A DNA stretch of 64,000 nucleotides from Salipiger pallidus (GCF_014643635.1 NZ_BMJV01000004.1:62001-126000); one strand, 5' to 3'. Positions 27,529-37,579 are shown, counted from the stretch's first letter. A program made the numbers and translations. Notes: generated from the letters alone by a model not told the origin.

Positions 27529-28320
27529 TCAGGCCCGGTGCGCCCCGTCCGACAGGCTCTTGACGAAGGCCAGCACCTCGGCGGCGGGCTTGCCCTCGGC
27601 CTGCGCGGCAACGATGGCGGACCCCACGACGCAACCATCCGCAACCGAAGCGATGGCCTCGGCGCTTTGCGGCGTGCGGATGCCGAAGCCGACGATGACC
27701 GGCAGGTCGGTGGCGGCCTTGATGCGCGCAACCTCGGGGGCCACGTCGGTGGCCTCGGCGGCAGCGGCACCGGTGATGCCGGTGATTGACACGTAGTAGA
27801 CAAAGCCCGAGGTGTTCTGCAGCACCTTGGGAAGCCGCGCGTCATCCGTGGTGGGCGTGGCAAGGCGGATGAAGTTCAGCCCGGCCTTCTGCGCCGGAAT
27901 GCACAGCTCGTCGTCTTCCTCGGGCGGCAGGTCCACCACGATCAGCCCGTCGATCCCGGCCTCTGCGGCATCGGCAAGGAACCTGTCCACGCCGCGGCTG
28001 TAGATCGGGTTGTAATAGCCCATGAGGACGATCGGCGTGGTGTCGTCGTCGGCGCGGAAATCGCGCACCATCTGCAACGTCTTCTCGAGGGTCATTCCAG
28101 CCTCGAGCGAACGCTGACCGGCCAGCTGGATGGTCGGGCCGTCTGCCATGGGATCGGTGAAGGGCAGGCCCAGCTCGATGACATCGACACCGGCGGCAGG
28201 CAGACCGCGCACCACCTCGAGAGAGGCGTCGTAATCGGGGTCTCCGGCCATGACATAGGCGACGAAGGCCTTCTTTCCTTCGGCTTTCAGCGCGGCGAAC
28301 TTGGCGTCGATGCGGCTCAT
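27529..28320 (-). CDS. trpA: Tryptophan synthase alpha subunit
   Basis: This 263-aa TIM-barrel enzyme cleaves indole-3-glycerol phosphate to indole. It has the catalytic Glu in [16 protein letters not shown], the catalytic Asp in IVVDLPPEE, the loop [11 protein letters not shown], and the phosphate-binding VGFGIRTPQ and VVGSAIV. No trpB is adjacent in this window. It is divergent from ppk2, with a FnrL-type box between them. Confidence 0.95.
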   Translation of the reverse strand: MSRIDAKFAALKAEGKKAFVAYVMAGDPDYDASLEVVRGLPAAGVDVIELGLPFTDPMADGPTIQLAGQRSLEAGMTLEKTLQMVRDFRADDDTTPIVLMGYYNPIYSRGVDRFLADAAEAGIDGLIVVDLPPEEDDELCIPAQKAGLNFIRLATPTTDDARLPKVLQNTSGFVYYVSITGITGAAAAEATDVAPEVARIKAATDLPVIVGFGIRTPQSAEAIASVADGCVVGSAIVAAQAEGKPAAEVLAFVKSLSDGAHRA

Positions 28321-28431
28321 GACGGTCCTTCCCTTATGATCGGGAGAGGGATGCCGGAACGGCGGGGGAAAATCAATGCCCCGCGCAGCAGGGCACCGTT
28401 TTGTCCGGGGCGGGGAGGGGCAGCAGCCTTG

Positions 28432-28445
28432 TTGATGCGCATCAA
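28432..28445. promoter_or_regulatory. Perfect FNR/FnrL box
   Basis: TTGAT-GCGC-ATCAA matches the FNR/FnrL consensus exactly. It is centred about 63 bp before the ppk2 start and about 118 bp before trpA, so ppk2 is the likelier target. Low-oxygen control is inference. Confidence 0.72.
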
Positions 28446-28501
28446 GGCAGGGCCACGTCGCATGGGGCAGGATTGGATACGCCATGCCGGGAAGGATAGC
28501 C

Positions 28502-29479
28502 ATGACTGACTGGACACAGCCCGCCGCCTCCGCCCTCGACGCCGCCGCTGATGACAGAATGCCGCCTGCCAACGATGGCAGCGCGTCGCCGCCCACCGAT
28601 CCGACGGGCAAGCCTCACGCTCGTGGCCCGGACGAAATCCGCCACGCCTTCGAAACCGGTGAATATCCATACACCACCCGCCTGTCTCGGCGCAGTTACG
28701 AACGCCAGAAAGCGCAGCTGCAGGCCGAGCTCCTGAAGGTGCAGCACTGGAACCAGCAGACCGGCCAGCGCTGCGTCCTGCTGTTCGAGGGCCGCGATGC
28801 TGCCGGAAAAGGCGGCACCATCAAGCGGTTCACCGAACATCTCAACCCCCGCGCCGCGCGGGTGGTAGCCCTGAACAAGCCCACCGAGACCGAACGCGGC
28901 CAGTGGTATTTCCAGCGCTACATCGAACACATGCCCACCGCCGGGGAAATCGTGCTCTATGATCGCTCGTGGTACAACCGCGCCGGGGTCGAGCGGGTGA
29001 TGGGTTTCTGCGAGCCCAACGAGTACCTCGAGTTCATGCGCCAGACCCCCGAGCTCGAGCGCATGTTCGTGCGGTCGGGGACGCGGCTCTGCAAGTACTG
29101 GTTCTCGGTCACCCGCGAGGAACAGCTGCGCCGCTTCAAATCACGCGAGACCGATCCGCTCAAGCAGTGGAAGCTGTCGCCCATCGACAAGGCCAGCCTC
29201 GACAAATGGGACGATTACACCGAGGCCAAGGAGGCGATGTTCTTCTACACCGACACCGCCGACGCGCCCTGGACCGTGGTGAAATCGGACGACAAGAAAC
29301 GCGCACGGCTGGCCTGCATGCGGCATTTCCTGTCGACACTGGACTATCCAGGCAAGGACCGGCGCATCGCGACACCGCCCGATCCGCTCATCGTCGGAGG
29401 AGCGAACCACGTGATCCACCGGTCGGAGCATATCCTCGGCCCCGCTTTACATGCGGCGGGGCGCCACGCCGAGCGCTGA
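28502..29479 (+). CDS. ppk2: Polyphosphate kinase 2 (PPK2 class I)
   Basis: This 325-aa cytoplasmic enzyme has Walker [12 protein letters not shown] (about 97-107), Walker [20 protein letters not shown] and lid Arg residues in [15 protein letters not shown]. That is the single-domain PPK2 layout, transferring phosphate between polyphosphate and NDP or NMP. The first 45 residues are low-complexity. ATG 28502 has GGAAGGA upstream; ATG 28484 is an in-frame alternative. An FNR-type box upstream suggests induction when oxygen is low. Confidence 0.93.
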   Translation: MTDWTQPAASALDAAADDRMPPANDGSASPPTDPTGKPHARGPDEIRHAFETGEYPYTTRLSRRSYERQKAQLQAELLKVQHWNQQTGQRCVLLFEGRDAAGKGGTIKRFTEHLNPRAARVVALNKPTETERGQWYFQRYIEHMPTAGEIVLYDRSWYNRAGVERVMGFCEPNEYLEFMRQTPELERMFVRSGTRLCKYWFSVTREEQLRRFKSRETDPLKQWKLSPIDKASLDKWDDYTEAKEAMFFYTDTADAPWTVVKSDDKKRARLACMRHFLSTLDYPGKDRRIATPPDPLIVGGANHVIHRSEHILGPALHAAGRHAER

Positions 29480-29572
29480 ACGGCGGGTCTGCCGCAGTGA
29501 AGCTCCGAACGGCGCCGCATTGGCAGCATCATTGGCGGGGCCTGCCGTGATCGACTGCCGTACGCAGGATCG

Positions 29573-30847
29573 TCAGATCCGGGCCGAGGCGGCGTGGATC
29601 ATGGTGGCGCCCAGTTCGTACCAGCCTTCGCGGAGGCGGGGCAGGGTTTCGCCGTGGGATTGGGTCACCGACAAAGGCAGGCCAGAGCGATCTCCACTCA
29701 GAAGTGCCTCGGCGGCAGCGGCCCCGAAAACGGTTCCTGGCCCGATCCCGCGCCCTGAATAGCCAAAGCAGGCCAACCCGCTGTCCCCGAGGAGGAGGAT
29801 CTTGGGCACGTGGTCCGACGTCATCGCGATGCGCCCGGACCAGCCGTGCTCGAAGGGCAGATCCGCCGCCTGCGGGAAAAGCTGGTGCAGCTTGCGCCGC
29901 GCCCAAGCCGTGTGGATGCCGCCGCCGGGGCCGCTCAGGTTGCCCATACCGCCGATCACCAGCCGCCCGGCAGCGTCGGTCCGGAACGACGACATGACCA
30001 GCGCCGTGTCCCAGCAGCCCTCACCTCCGGGCAGGATCCTGTCGCGCAGGGTGTCCGGCATGGGAGCGGTCGCGAACTGGCCGTAGTGAACGGCAGTGAA
30101 GGCGGGGGCGGCAAGGCCGGGGATCGCCTCGTGGTAGGCATTGGTGGCCAACAGAAGCGCACCGGCGCGCACCGTGTGGCCGCGGCAGGCCAACTCCCAG
30201 CCGTTGGCGGTCTGGCGTAGGGCGGTCACCGGGCTCTGGCCATGCAGACGTGCGCCCGCCGTGATGGCCGCGCGCGCAAGGCCATGGCAGTAGGCCAGCG
30301 GCTGCACGGTTCCTGCGCGTGGATCAAACAGGGCGCCGTGCACGGCGGAGCTTCCGGTGCGCTCGCGGGCCTCGCTGGCATCGAGAAGTTGCAGAGGGGC
30401 GCCGGCGGCGTTGCCCTGGCGAAAACGGTCCTGCAGATCTTCCATCCCCTTGGCCGAGTGGGCGCAATGCAGGGTCCCATTGCGTGTCGCCTCGCAGGCG
30501 ATGCCCTCGCGGGCGATGATGTCGAAGACCCGGTCCGGCGCCTGGCCCAGTCGGTCGATCAGCGCGCGCCCGGTCTGCGGGCCAAGCGTGGCGGCGATCT
30601 CGTCAGGCTTGAGCCAGAGCCCGGCGTTCACCAGCCCCACGTTGCAACCTGAGCCGCCCTGGCCCGGCTCCTGCGCTTCAAGCAGCGCGACGCTGGCACC
30701 CCGCCGGGCAGCCTCGAGCGCGGCCGAGCAGCCGGTGAAGCCGCCGCCAATCACCGCAAGGTCGACATCGACATCTCCTGAGAGGGGAGGCGCGTCCACG
30801 CGTTCGGCGCTGCTGGCGCGCCAGAGACTGTCGATCGGGGGCTTCAT
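29573..30847 (-). CDS. FAD-dependent amine/amino-acid oxidoreductase (DadA / PuuB-like)
   Basis: This 424-aa flavoprotein of the DAO family has the FAD motif AVIGGGFTGCSAALEAARRG near residue 32 and the C-terminal FAD-contact block CFGYSGRGIGPGTVFG. Members oxidise D-amino acids, glycine, sarcosine or gamma-glutamylputrescine. The motif GGSGCNVGLVNAGLW resembles the PuuB-like group. The ATG at 30847 has AAGGAGAT upstream. It lies alone between ppk2 (convergent) and the cox cluster, so substrate cannot be inferred from context. Confidence 0.85.
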   Translation of the reverse strand: MKPPIDSLWRASSAERVDAPPLSGDVDVDLAVIGGGFTGCSAALEAARRGASVALLEAQEPGQGGSGCNVGLVNAGLWLKPDEIAATLGPQTGRALIDRLGQAPDRVFDIIAREGIACEATRNGTLHCAHSAKGMEDLQDRFRQGNAAGAPLQLLDASEARERTGSSAVHGALFDPRAGTVQPLAYCHGLARAAITAGARLHGQSPVTALRQTANGWELACRGHTVRAGALLLATNAYHEAIPGLAAPAFTAVHYGQFATAPMPDTLRDRILPGGEGCWDTALVMSSFRTDAAGRLVIGGMGNLSGPGGGIHTAWARRKLHQLFPQAADLPFEHGWSGRIAMTSDHVPKILLLGDSGLACFGYSGRGIGPGTVFGAAAAEALLSGDRSGLPLSVTQSHGETLPRLREGWYELGATMIHAASARI

Positions 30848-31021
30848 CCGGATCTCCTTGAGGGGCTGCCCGACCAGTGGTGCAGCCTTTGCCCGGGGGA
30901 TGCAATGGGGGCCTGCGATTGGGCCATGGAAACGCTGCCCGGGCTGTGGAGGTGGCCGCTCCGATGCCCGTACCTGCTGCGGCCTTGTCCTGTGCCTGTC
31001 CTGCTGCAGCGTCCATCCAAG

Positions 31022-31049
31022 AAAAAAGGGCGAGCCCGCAGGCCCGCCG
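31022..31049 (-). terminator. Terminator of the cox operon
   Basis: On the minus strand GGCGGGC ... GCTCGCC (one G-U pair) is followed by a run of six T, about 25 nt beyond the coxC stop. Confidence 0.8.
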
Positions 31050-31075
31050 CTTCTCACGCTGCGATTGGTATAGCG

Positions 31076-31876
31076 TCAGCCGCCCCAGACGTAGACGGCG
31101 GCGAAGAGGAACAGCCACACCACGTCGACGAAGTGCCAGTACCAGGCGGCGGCCTCGAAGCCGACATGCTTGGTCTGGGTGAAATCGCCTTTCTGCAAGC
31201 GGATCAGGCACACAAAGAGGAAGATGGTGCCGATGATCACGTGAGCCCCGTGGAAGCCGGTCGCCATGAAGAAGTTGGCGCCGTAGATGTTCCCCGAGAA
31301 ACCGAAAGCTGCATGGCTGTATTCATAGGCCTGGAAGACCGAGAATATCGCGCCGAGCACGATGGCAAGGATCAGACCCCACTTCATGTCCTGGCGGTTG
31401 TTCTCGTGCACGAGCGCGTGGTGCGCCCAGGTTGCGGCGCAGCCCGAGCACAGCAGGATCATCGTGTTGATCAGCGGCAGGTGCCACGGATCGAACGTCT
31501 CGATCCCGGCGGGGGGCCAGACGCCGTCGACTGCCGGAGAGTTCGGTCCCATCGGGTACATGGCGTGCTTGAAGAAGCTCCAGAACCACGCGAAGAAGAA
31601 CATCACCTCGGACATGATGAAGAGGATGAAGCCGTACTTGAGGCCGATCTGCACAACCGGGGTGTGATCCCCGACGCGGCTTTCGGCGATCACGTCCGAC
31701 CACCAGCCGAACATGACGTACAGCACGCCGACGAACCCCGCGAGGAAGATCCACGGGCCGCTGCCGTGCATCCACAGCACCGAGCCGAACAGCATGACGA
31801 ACGCCGCGATGGACGCCATGAAAGGCCAGATGGAGGGGTTCAGAATGTGGTAGTCGTGGTCTTTTGCGTGCGCCAT
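31076..31876 (-). CDS. ctaE: Cytochrome c oxidase subunit III
   Basis: This 266-aa protein has seven hydrophobic segments and the subunit III signatures [39 protein letters not shown] and [19 protein letters not shown]. It stabilises subunit I and helps proton uptake in aa3-type oxidase. It is the last gene of the minus-strand coxB-ctaB-small ORF-ctaG-coxC cluster and is followed by a terminator. No SURF1 gene follows here. Confidence 0.96.
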   Translation of the reverse strand: MAHAKDHDYHILNPSIWPFMASIAAFVMLFGSVLWMHGSGPWIFLAGFVGVLYVMFGWWSDVIAESRVGDHTPVVQIGLKYGFILFIMSEVMFFFAWFWSFFKHAMYPMGPNSPAVDGVWPPAGIETFDPWHLPLINTMILLCSGCAATWAHHALVHENNRQDMKWGLILAIVLGAIFSVFQAYEYSHAAFGFSGNIYGANFFMATGFHGAHVIIGTIFLFVCLIRLQKGDFTQTKHVGFEAAAWYWHFVDVVWLFLFAAVYVWGG

Positions 31877-31901
31877 CTCATGTCCCTCGTTGGATAGGCG
31901 T

Positions 31902-32486
31902 TCAGTTCACGGAGCTTTCGTCCGTGTTCCCTTGATCGAGATCGGCCCGCTCCTCCTGGGGAAGGTCGATCTCGTAGAAAGTATAGCTGAGCGTGATGTG
32001 GTTGGTATGCTTGGCATCCCGATCGTCGACGATCTCGGGGTCGACGTAGAAGCTCACCGGCATCATAACGCGTTCGCCGGGTTGCAGCACCTGTTCGGTG
32101 AAGCAGAAGCATTCGATCTTGTCGAAGAAGGCACCGGCCTCGTAGGGGTAGACGTTGTAGCTTGCCTGGCCCGCGATCACTCGGTCGGTGGGGTTGTAGG
32201 CTTCGTAGAAGGCAAGGCCCTCTTCGCCGATGCGGATCGTCATCTCGGTCTGGGCAGGTTTGAATTCCCAGCCGAAACCACGCGCTTTGGATCCGTCGAA
32301 GCGGATCTTGATGGTACGGTCGAGGATCTCGGACGAGGTGCCATCGGCCACGTTCGTGGTGCCGCCAAAGCCGGTGACCCGGCAGAACCAGTCGTAGAAC
32401 GGCACCGATGCCCAGGCCAAGGCGCCCATGAACACCACGACGCCGACCAGCTGGAATACGGTTTTCGTCTTCGGATCAGTTGCCAT
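31902..32486 (-). CDS. ctaG: Cytochrome c oxidase assembly protein CtaG (Cox11)
   Basis: This 194-aa protein has one N-terminal membrane helix (about 9-28) and a periplasmic copper-delivery domain. The copper-binding motif CFCFTEQ lies near residue 115, with a further Cys in [13 protein letters not shown]. Cox11 proteins insert CuB into subunit I. I chose ATG 32486 (MATDPKTK); the frame stays open to an earlier ATG at 32513. The start overlaps the end of the upstream small gene by 11 nt, which implies coupling. Confidence 0.94.
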   Translation of the reverse strand: MATDPKTKTVFQLVGVVVFMGALAWASVPFYDWFCRVTGFGGTTNVADGTSSEILDRTIKIRFDGSKARGFGWEFKPAQTEMTIRIGEEGLAFYEAYNPTDRVIAGQASYNVYPYEAGAFFDKIECFCFTEQVLQPGERVMMPVSFYVDPEIVDDRDAKHTNHITLSYTFYEIDLPQEERADLDQGNTDESSVN

Positions 32487-32673
32487 CCGGCGCCTCTCTG
32501 GCGTCGGAGCCACCCTGCATCCCGCTCTGGATCGCGGCGTTGAAATTGCCGTTGGTGACCTTCACCACGGTCATGCCAAAGACGATTACGATGAAGGCCA
32601 CGAGCAGCAGGCCAACGCCCACGTTGCGGCCAAAGCGACGCTTGTGCAGTTCATGTTCGGGCGCGATTGCCAT
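32476..32673 (-). CDS. Small single-helix protein of the cox operon (CoxF-like)
   Basis: This 65-aa protein has a charged N-terminus (HELHKRRFGRN) and one membrane helix (about residues 17-38, VGVGLLLVAFIVIVFGMTVV). Its ATG overlaps the ctaB stop (TAATG) and its end overlaps ctaG. A similarly placed small membrane ORF exists in related oxidase operons (CoxF in Paracoccus). Function is unknown, presumably oxidase assembly. Confidence 0.8.
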   Translation of the reverse strand: MAIAPEHELHKRRFGRNVGVGLLLVAFIVIVFGMTVVKVTNGNFNAAIQSGMQGGSDAREAPDGN

Positions 32674-33617
32674 TACCAGCCTCCGTATCCGAATTTGGTG
32701 AGCCCCGCCTCGAGCAGGATCGCGCCGAAATGCGCGAAAAGGTAAAGCAGCGAGAGCTTGAAGAAGCTGCGCTCGGCCTTGAAGTTGTCCGCCTCGGACG
32801 CGTTCTCGTCGCGGCGGTAGATCGACCATGCGCCGTGCAGGAACATCGCGTTCAGCACCAGCGCCACGGCGAGGTAGACCGGACCGCCGATCGAGGTGAA
32901 CGCAGTACCCACCGCCAGCGCCGCCAGCAGGATTGTATAGACAAGGATGTGCACGCGGGTCGAGCGGCGGCCGTGGGTCACGGTCAGCATGGGCACACCC
33001 GCATCGTCGTAGTCCGAGCGCATGAACAGCGCCAACGCCCAGAAGTGGGGCGGGGTCCACATGAAGGTCAGGCAGAACATCAGCATGGATTCGATGCCGA
33101 TCTGGCCGGTCGCGGCGGCCCAGCCGATCATCGGGGGAAAGGCGCCCGCCGCGCCGCCGATGACGATGTTCTGCGGCGTCGAGCGTTTCAGCCACATGGT
33201 GTAGATCACCACGTAGAAGAAGATGGTGAACGCCAGCAGCCCCCCGGCCAGCCAATTGGTCGCCAGCCCGAGAAACACGCAGGAGAAGGCCGACAGCGCC
33301 AGCCCGATGGCCAGCGCCTCGCCCTTGTCGACGCGACCGGCGGGGATGGGGCGCTTGGCGGTGCGCTTCATCACCTGGTCGATGTCCGCATCCCACCACA
33401 TGTTGAGCGCGCCGGACGCGCCCCCGCCCACGGCGATGAACAACACGGCGCAAAAGCCGATGAAGGGGTGCACCGCGACTGGCGCTGCCAGCAGGCCCAC
33501 GAAGGCGGTGAACACCACGAGCGTCATCACCCGCGGCTTGAGCAGCGCGAAGTAGTCGGCGAACTGGGCATCGCCGCTCTGCGTGTCGACGGTGCTGTTG
33601 GTGCTGAGATCGGTCAT
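32673..33617 (-). CDS. ctaB: Protoheme IX farnesyltransferase (heme o synthase)
   Basis: This 314-aa UbiA-family membrane prenyltransferase has the first Asp-rich motif NMWWDADIDQVMKRTAKRPI and the second in MRSDYDDAGVPM, with about eight helices. It makes heme o from heme b on the way to heme a for aa3 oxidase. It lies in the cox operon 67 nt after coxB and overlaps the small gene that follows. Confidence 0.95.
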   Translation of the reverse strand: MTDLSTNSTVDTQSGDAQFADYFALLKPRVMTLVVFTAFVGLLAAPVAVHPFIGFCAVLFIAVGGGASGALNMWWDADIDQVMKRTAKRPIPAGRVDKGEALAIGLALSAFSCVFLGLATNWLAGGLLAFTIFFYVVIYTMWLKRSTPQNIVIGGAAGAFPPMIGWAAATGQIGIESMLMFCLTFMWTPPHFWALALFMRSDYDDAGVPMLTVTHGRRSTRVHILVYTILLAALAVGTAFTSIGGPVYLAVALVLNAMFLHGAWSIYRRDENASEADNFKAERSFFKLSLLYLFAHFGAILLEAGLTKFGYGGW

Positions 33618-33684
33618 CGGGTTGCTGGGCTTCTCGGTCTAGGTGGCTGTGCCGCGCCCCGGTGGGGGCACGGCAGGGCGTGGA

Positions 33685-34563
33685 TCAGGAGTTGGCCAGG
33701 AACTGGTTGACCTCCACGTAGCCGCCGTCCTCCTTGGAGGCCGCGAGCCAGGCATCGTAGGCCTCCTGGCTGACCACCTTGACGGTGATGGGCATGTAGG
33801 CGTGGGAAATGCCGCACAGTTCCGAGCACTGGCCGAAATAGACGCCTTCGCGCTCGGCTGCAAACCACAGCTCCGCGATCCGGCCCGGCACCGCGTCCTG
33901 CTTCACACCGAAGGCGGGGATGGTCCACGAGTGGATCACGTCCGCGCCGGTCACCTGCATGACCACGGTGGCGCCTACGGGCACGACCACGGCGGTGTCG
34001 GTGGCCAGCAGCCATTCGTCGCGGGAATAGCCGGCCTCGGTCAGCTGCGCCTCGACATCGGCATTGAGACGGTTGTCGCCGCCGGTGGCGGGCGCGCCGA
34101 TCATGTAGCCGTCATAGGCGAGGTCCTCGCCCACGTATTCATAGCCCCAGTACCATTGGTAGCCGGTCACCTTGATGACGAGGTCGCCTTCGGGAATTTC
34201 CTGCTGTTTGAACAGGATGGGCAGCGAGAACACACCGATCACCAGAAGGATCAGGATCGGAACGATGGTCCACGCGATCTCGACCGGGGTGTGGTGGGTG
34301 AACGATGCCGGGGTCGGGTTGGCGCGGCGGTTGAAGCGCACGAAGGCGTAGATCAGCAGCCCTACCACGAAGAGGCAGATCAGCGAGATGATCCACAGCA
34401 GCATCCCGTCCAGCCATTGCAGGTCGCGAGCGACCTCCGTCACTGCGGGCTGGAAGCCGATACCGCCCTGATGCGGACGCCCCACCAGCTCGAGATCCTG
34501 TGCAAAGGCCGGAGCGGCTAGGAAGCTGGATGTGAGGCCCGTTGCCATCGTAATCTTGCGCAT
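33685..34563 (-). CDS. ctaC: Cytochrome c oxidase subunit II
   Basis: This 292-aa protein has a signal peptide (cut near AFAQD, residue 22), two membrane helices and a periplasmic cupredoxin domain. The CuA ligands are complete in [15 protein letters not shown] (Cys, Glu, Cys, His, Met), and the electron-entry segment [10 protein letters not shown] is present. It accepts electrons from cytochrome c. Subunit I is not in this window, as is usual in Rhodobacteraceae where ctaD is elsewhere. It is the first gene of the cluster and is divergent from tldD. Confidence 0.96.
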   Translation of the reverse strand: MRKITMATGLTSSFLAAPAFAQDLELVGRPHQGGIGFQPAVTEVARDLQWLDGMLLWIISLICLFVVGLLIYAFVRFNRRANPTPASFTHHTPVEIAWTIVPILILLVIGVFSLPILFKQQEIPEGDLVIKVTGYQWYWGYEYVGEDLAYDGYMIGAPATGGDNRLNADVEAQLTEAGYSRDEWLLATDTAVVVPVGATVVMQVTGADVIHSWTIPAFGVKQDAVPGRIAELWFAAEREGVYFGQCSELCGISHAYMPITVKVVSQEAYDAWLAASKEDGGYVEVNQFLANS

Positions 34564-34751
34564 GTGTCTGTCACCTGGTCCGGTTGTTCTGTTCTACAGT
34601 CGTTCGCAGGGGGTTAACCCCGGGTTGGTCGCAGGGCATTTTGCCCCGGGTGTTGCCCGTGGTTTCCTCCTCCCTTGCATGTCCCGCACTTTAAAGAGCA
34701 GGTATTGCCTACCAAATAAACCGGATGACGGGTCGCAAAAAAGCGATTTTT

Positions 34752-34765
34752 TTGACTTGGATCAA
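34752..34765. promoter_or_regulatory. FNR/FnrL-type box between the cox operon and tldD
   Basis: TTGAC-TTGG-ATCAA differs from TTGAT-N4-ATCAA by one base and matches the common alphaproteobacterial variant. It lies 17 bp before the tldD ATG and about 190 bp before the coxB start. So close to tldD it would block that promoter, whereas from the cox side it could act as a distal site. Confidence 0.6.
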
Positions 34766-34781
34766 ATAAGACGAGGAAACT

Positions 34782-36203
34782 ATGTCCGAACTCCCCTTCC
34801 GTCCCTTCGAAAGCGCCTTGGATCATGATCGTTCGCTCGCTCAACTGCGGGCTGCGCTGGACGGTGCGGATGACGGCGAGCTGTTCCTCGAACGGCGCCG
34901 CGCCGAGGCGCTGGTGCTCGATGACGGGCGAATCAGGACCGCGAGCTACGATGCCACGGAAGGGTTCGGCCTGCGGGCGGTGCGCGGCGAGGTTACGGGC
35001 TACGCCCATTCGTCCGAGCTGTCCGAAGCCGCCATTGCCCGCGCCTCCAAAACCGTACGCCTTGCGGTGGGGGACGGCGGCGGCGTGATGGCGCCGCCCC
35101 CCTCCGGGACCAACCACAAGCTGTACACCGATGCCGACCCGATCGCGGGGCACGCTTTCGGCGTGAAGGTTGATATCCTGCGCGAGATCGACGCCTACGC
35201 CCGCGCTCTTGATCCGCGCGTGGTGCAGGTGACCGCCACCGTCGCCGCCAGCTGCCAGGAGGTGGCGATCCTGCGCCCCGAGGGGGGGCTGGTGACCGAC
35301 ATCCGGCCCATGACACGCGTCACCGTCAGCGTCATTGTCGAGGACGCTGGTCGCCGCGAGGCCGGCAGCGCTTCGGGGGGCGGGCGCTTCGTGCTTGACG
35401 GGCTGCTGCAGCCCGAGGATTGGCAAGGCAAGGCCCGAGAGGCGCTGCGCATCGCACTGGTGAACCTGCGCGCCGAGGCCGCGCCTGCCGGCGTCATGGA
35501 CATCGTGCTCGGGCCGGGCTGGCCGGGGATTCTCCTGCACGAGGCCATTGGCCACGGGCTCGAGGGGGACTTCAACCGCAAGGGCAGCAGCGCCTTTGCG
35601 GGGCTGATGGGCCAGCGCATCGCTGCGCCGGGGGTGACTGTGCTTGATGACGGCACGATCCCGGATCGGCGCGGGTCGATTTCGGTGGATGACGAGGGCA
35701 CGCCGTCGGGCAAGAACGTGCTGATCGAGGACGGCATCCTCGTCGGCTACATGCAGGACCGCCAGAACGCGCGCCTGATGGGCGTGGAACCCACCGGCAA
35801 CGGCCGCCGCGAAAGCCACGCCCACGCGCCCATGCCCCGCATGACCAACACCTACATGCTGGGCGGCGACGTGGCGCCCGGGGACATCGTGGCGGATCTC
35901 AAGGATGGGATCTGGGCCACGGGATTTGGCGGCGGCCAGGTGGACATCACTAACGGCAAGTTCGTCTTCTCCTGCACCGAGGCTTACCGGGTGAAGGATG
36001 GCAAGGTCGGCGCCCCGGTGAAGGGCGCCACCCTGATCGGCGATGGTGCCACCGCGCTGCAGCAGATCCGCGCCATCGGCAATGACATGGCGCTTGATCC
36101 CGGCATGGGCAACTGCGGCAAGCAGGGCCAGTGGGTGCCGGTGGGCGTGGGCCAGCCGACCATCATGATCGGCGGGCTGACCGTGGGCGGCTCGGGGTCC
36201 TGA
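34782..36203 (+). CDS. tldD: Metalloprotease TldD
   Basis: This 473-aa cytoplasmic zinc protease subunit has the HExxxH motif in LLHEAIGHGLEGDFNRKGSS and the C-terminal GNCGKQGQ and GGLTVGGSGS blocks. TldD works with TldE (PmbA) to cut unfolded peptides. PmbA is not in view. It is divergent from coxB, a conserved pairing in related genomes as far as I recall. Confidence 0.95.
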   Translation: MSELPFRPFESALDHDRSLAQLRAALDGADDGELFLERRRAEALVLDDGRIRTASYDATEGFGLRAVRGEVTGYAHSSELSEAAIARASKTVRLAVGDGGGVMAPPPSGTNHKLYTDADPIAGHAFGVKVDILREIDAYARALDPRVVQVTATVAASCQEVAILRPEGGLVTDIRPMTRVTVSVIVEDAGRREAGSASGGGRFVLDGLLQPEDWQGKAREALRIALVNLRAEAAPAGVMDIVLGPGWPGILLHEAIGHGLEGDFNRKGSSAFAGLMGQRIAAPGVTVLDDGTIPDRRGSISVDDEGTPSGKNVLIEDGILVGYMQDRQNARLMGVEPTGNGRRESHAHAPMPRMTNTYMLGGDVAPGDIVADLKDGIWATGFGGGQVDITNGKFVFSCTEAYRVKDGKVGAPVKGATLIGDGATALQQIRAIGNDMALDPGMGNCGKQGQWVPVGVGQPTIMIGGLTVGGSGS

Positions 36204-36254
36204 TTCGGCACCTTTCGGCCTTGTCGGTCTCATCGAGATGTTCATGCATGATTT

Positions 36255-36279
36255 CCCCCGCCCTGTCGCCGGGGGTTTT
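36255..36279 (+). terminator. Terminator of tldD
   Basis: CCCCCG ... CGGGGG with a 9-nt loop is followed by TTTT, about 50 nt after the stop. Confidence 0.75.
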
Positions 36280-36400
36280 CGTTTGGAACCAGTCCCATGA
36301 AGAGCAGGGGTGAGAATTTCTGCTGATGGTTGGGCAACGGTTTACCTCTGGTTAAGCATCCCGGCGCTACACCTTGTCCTGCAAGCAGATGGAGTACGGG

Positions 36401-37579
36401 ATGACCGAGGACAGCAGCAGCTACTCTTCCACTCACCCCCCAATCCCACCCACCACGGAAGATGATCGGGTGTCCTGGCTTCGTCTCTTGCGCTCTCGCA
36501 GGGTTGGTATCGCCACCTTTTGGCGGCTTCTGCAGGAACAGGGCAGCGCCGCGGCCGCGCTGGATGCGCTGCCGGGTATCGCCGCCGCCGCCGGTGTGGA
36601 TGGCTACGAGGTCTGCCCCGCGGGGGTTGCCCACGCGGAACTCTCCAACGGCCGCCGCCATGGCGCGCGCCTCGTTTTCCATGGTGAGCCTGAGTTTCCC
36701 CCTCTGCTGGCGGAGATCGTCGATGCCCCGCCGTTCCTTTGGGTAGTCGGCGATCCACAGGTGCTGGCCCGCCCCCAGATCGCCATGGTCGGCGCCCGCA
36801 ATGCCTCGTCCCTCGGGCTGCGCATGACGCGGTCTCTTGCGAAGGGACTGGGTGAGCATGGGGCCTGCATATCTTCGGGCCTGGCGCGCGGCATCGACAC
36901 TGCCGCTCATGCCGCCGCAGTGGACACCGGTACCGTCGCCGTACTCGCGGGCGGGGTAGACATTCTTTACCCCTCCGAGAACACGCGCCTTGCCGAACAG
37001 ATCCGCGACACCGGTGGCGCGCTCATCTCCGAGCACTCCTTGGGCATGCAGCCCCATGCGCGCCATTTTCCTGCGCGCAACCGCATCGTGTCGGGCATGT
37101 CCGCCGCAACCGTGGTGGTCGAGGCGGCGGCCAAGTCCGGATCGCTCATCACCGCGCGCTGTGCGCTCGACCAGGGCCGCGAGGTGTTGGCGGTTCCGGG
37201 TCATCCGCTTGATGCGCGGGCAGGGGGCTGCAACCTGCTGATCCGCGACGGCGCCCGTCTCGTACGCAATGCTGATGATGTGCTGGAAGCGGTGGGCCCG
37301 CTGCTCGCCTCTCCGGCGCAGCGTGAACTGCCGCTCGCCGCCGCCGCACCGCAGCCGAAGGCCGTCCCCGAGGGGCCGCCAGAACGGCGCGGCCTGCGCG
37401 AAACCGCGGACCTGCATTCGCAGATCCTCGCCCGGCTCGGATCCGCGCCGCTGGCCGAAGATCAGCTTATCCGCGATCTTGCGGCACCCTCGGGGCAGGT
37501 GGCCCCAGCCCTGACCGACCTTGAGCTCGAAGGCCGGATCAGCCGCCGTGCGGGGGGGCTTTTGACCATCGTGAACTAG
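36401..37579 (+). CDS. dprA: DNA-processing protein DprA
   Basis: This 392-aa protein loads RecA on incoming single-stranded DNA during transformation. It has the Rossmann-like core: GARNASSLGLRMTRSLAKGL, ISSGLARGIDTAAHAAA, FPARNRIVSGMS and KSGSLITARCALDQGREV. A C-terminal winged-helix domain begins at about residue 330. The start ATG at 36401 has GGAG upstream; an ATG 12 nt earlier is an alternative. topA follows, the usual alphaproteobacterial order. Confidence 0.95.
   Translation: MTEDSSSYSSTHPPIPPTTEDDRVSWLRLLRSRRVGIATFWRLLQEQGSAAAALDALPGIAAAAGVDGYEVCPAGVAHAELSNGRRHGARLVFHGEPEFPPLLAEIVDAPPFLWVVGDPQVLARPQIAMVGARNASSLGLRMTRSLAKGLGEHGACISSGLARGIDTAAHAAAVDTGTVAVLAGGVDILYPSENTRLAEQIRDTGGALISEHSLGMQPHARHFPARNRIVSGMSAATVVVEAAAKSGSLITARCALDQGREVLAVPGHPLDARAGGCNLLIRDGARLVRNADDVLEAVGPLLASPAQRELPLAAAAPQPKAVPEGPPERRGLRETADLHSQILARLGSAPLAEDQLIRDLAAPSGQVAPALTDLELEGRISRRAGGLLTIVN

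Noticed and set aside
29573-34563. Grouping the DadA-like oxidoreductase with the cox operon
   Set aside because: A T-run terminator at about 31022-31049 and a gap of over 200 bp separate them, so they are probably independent.
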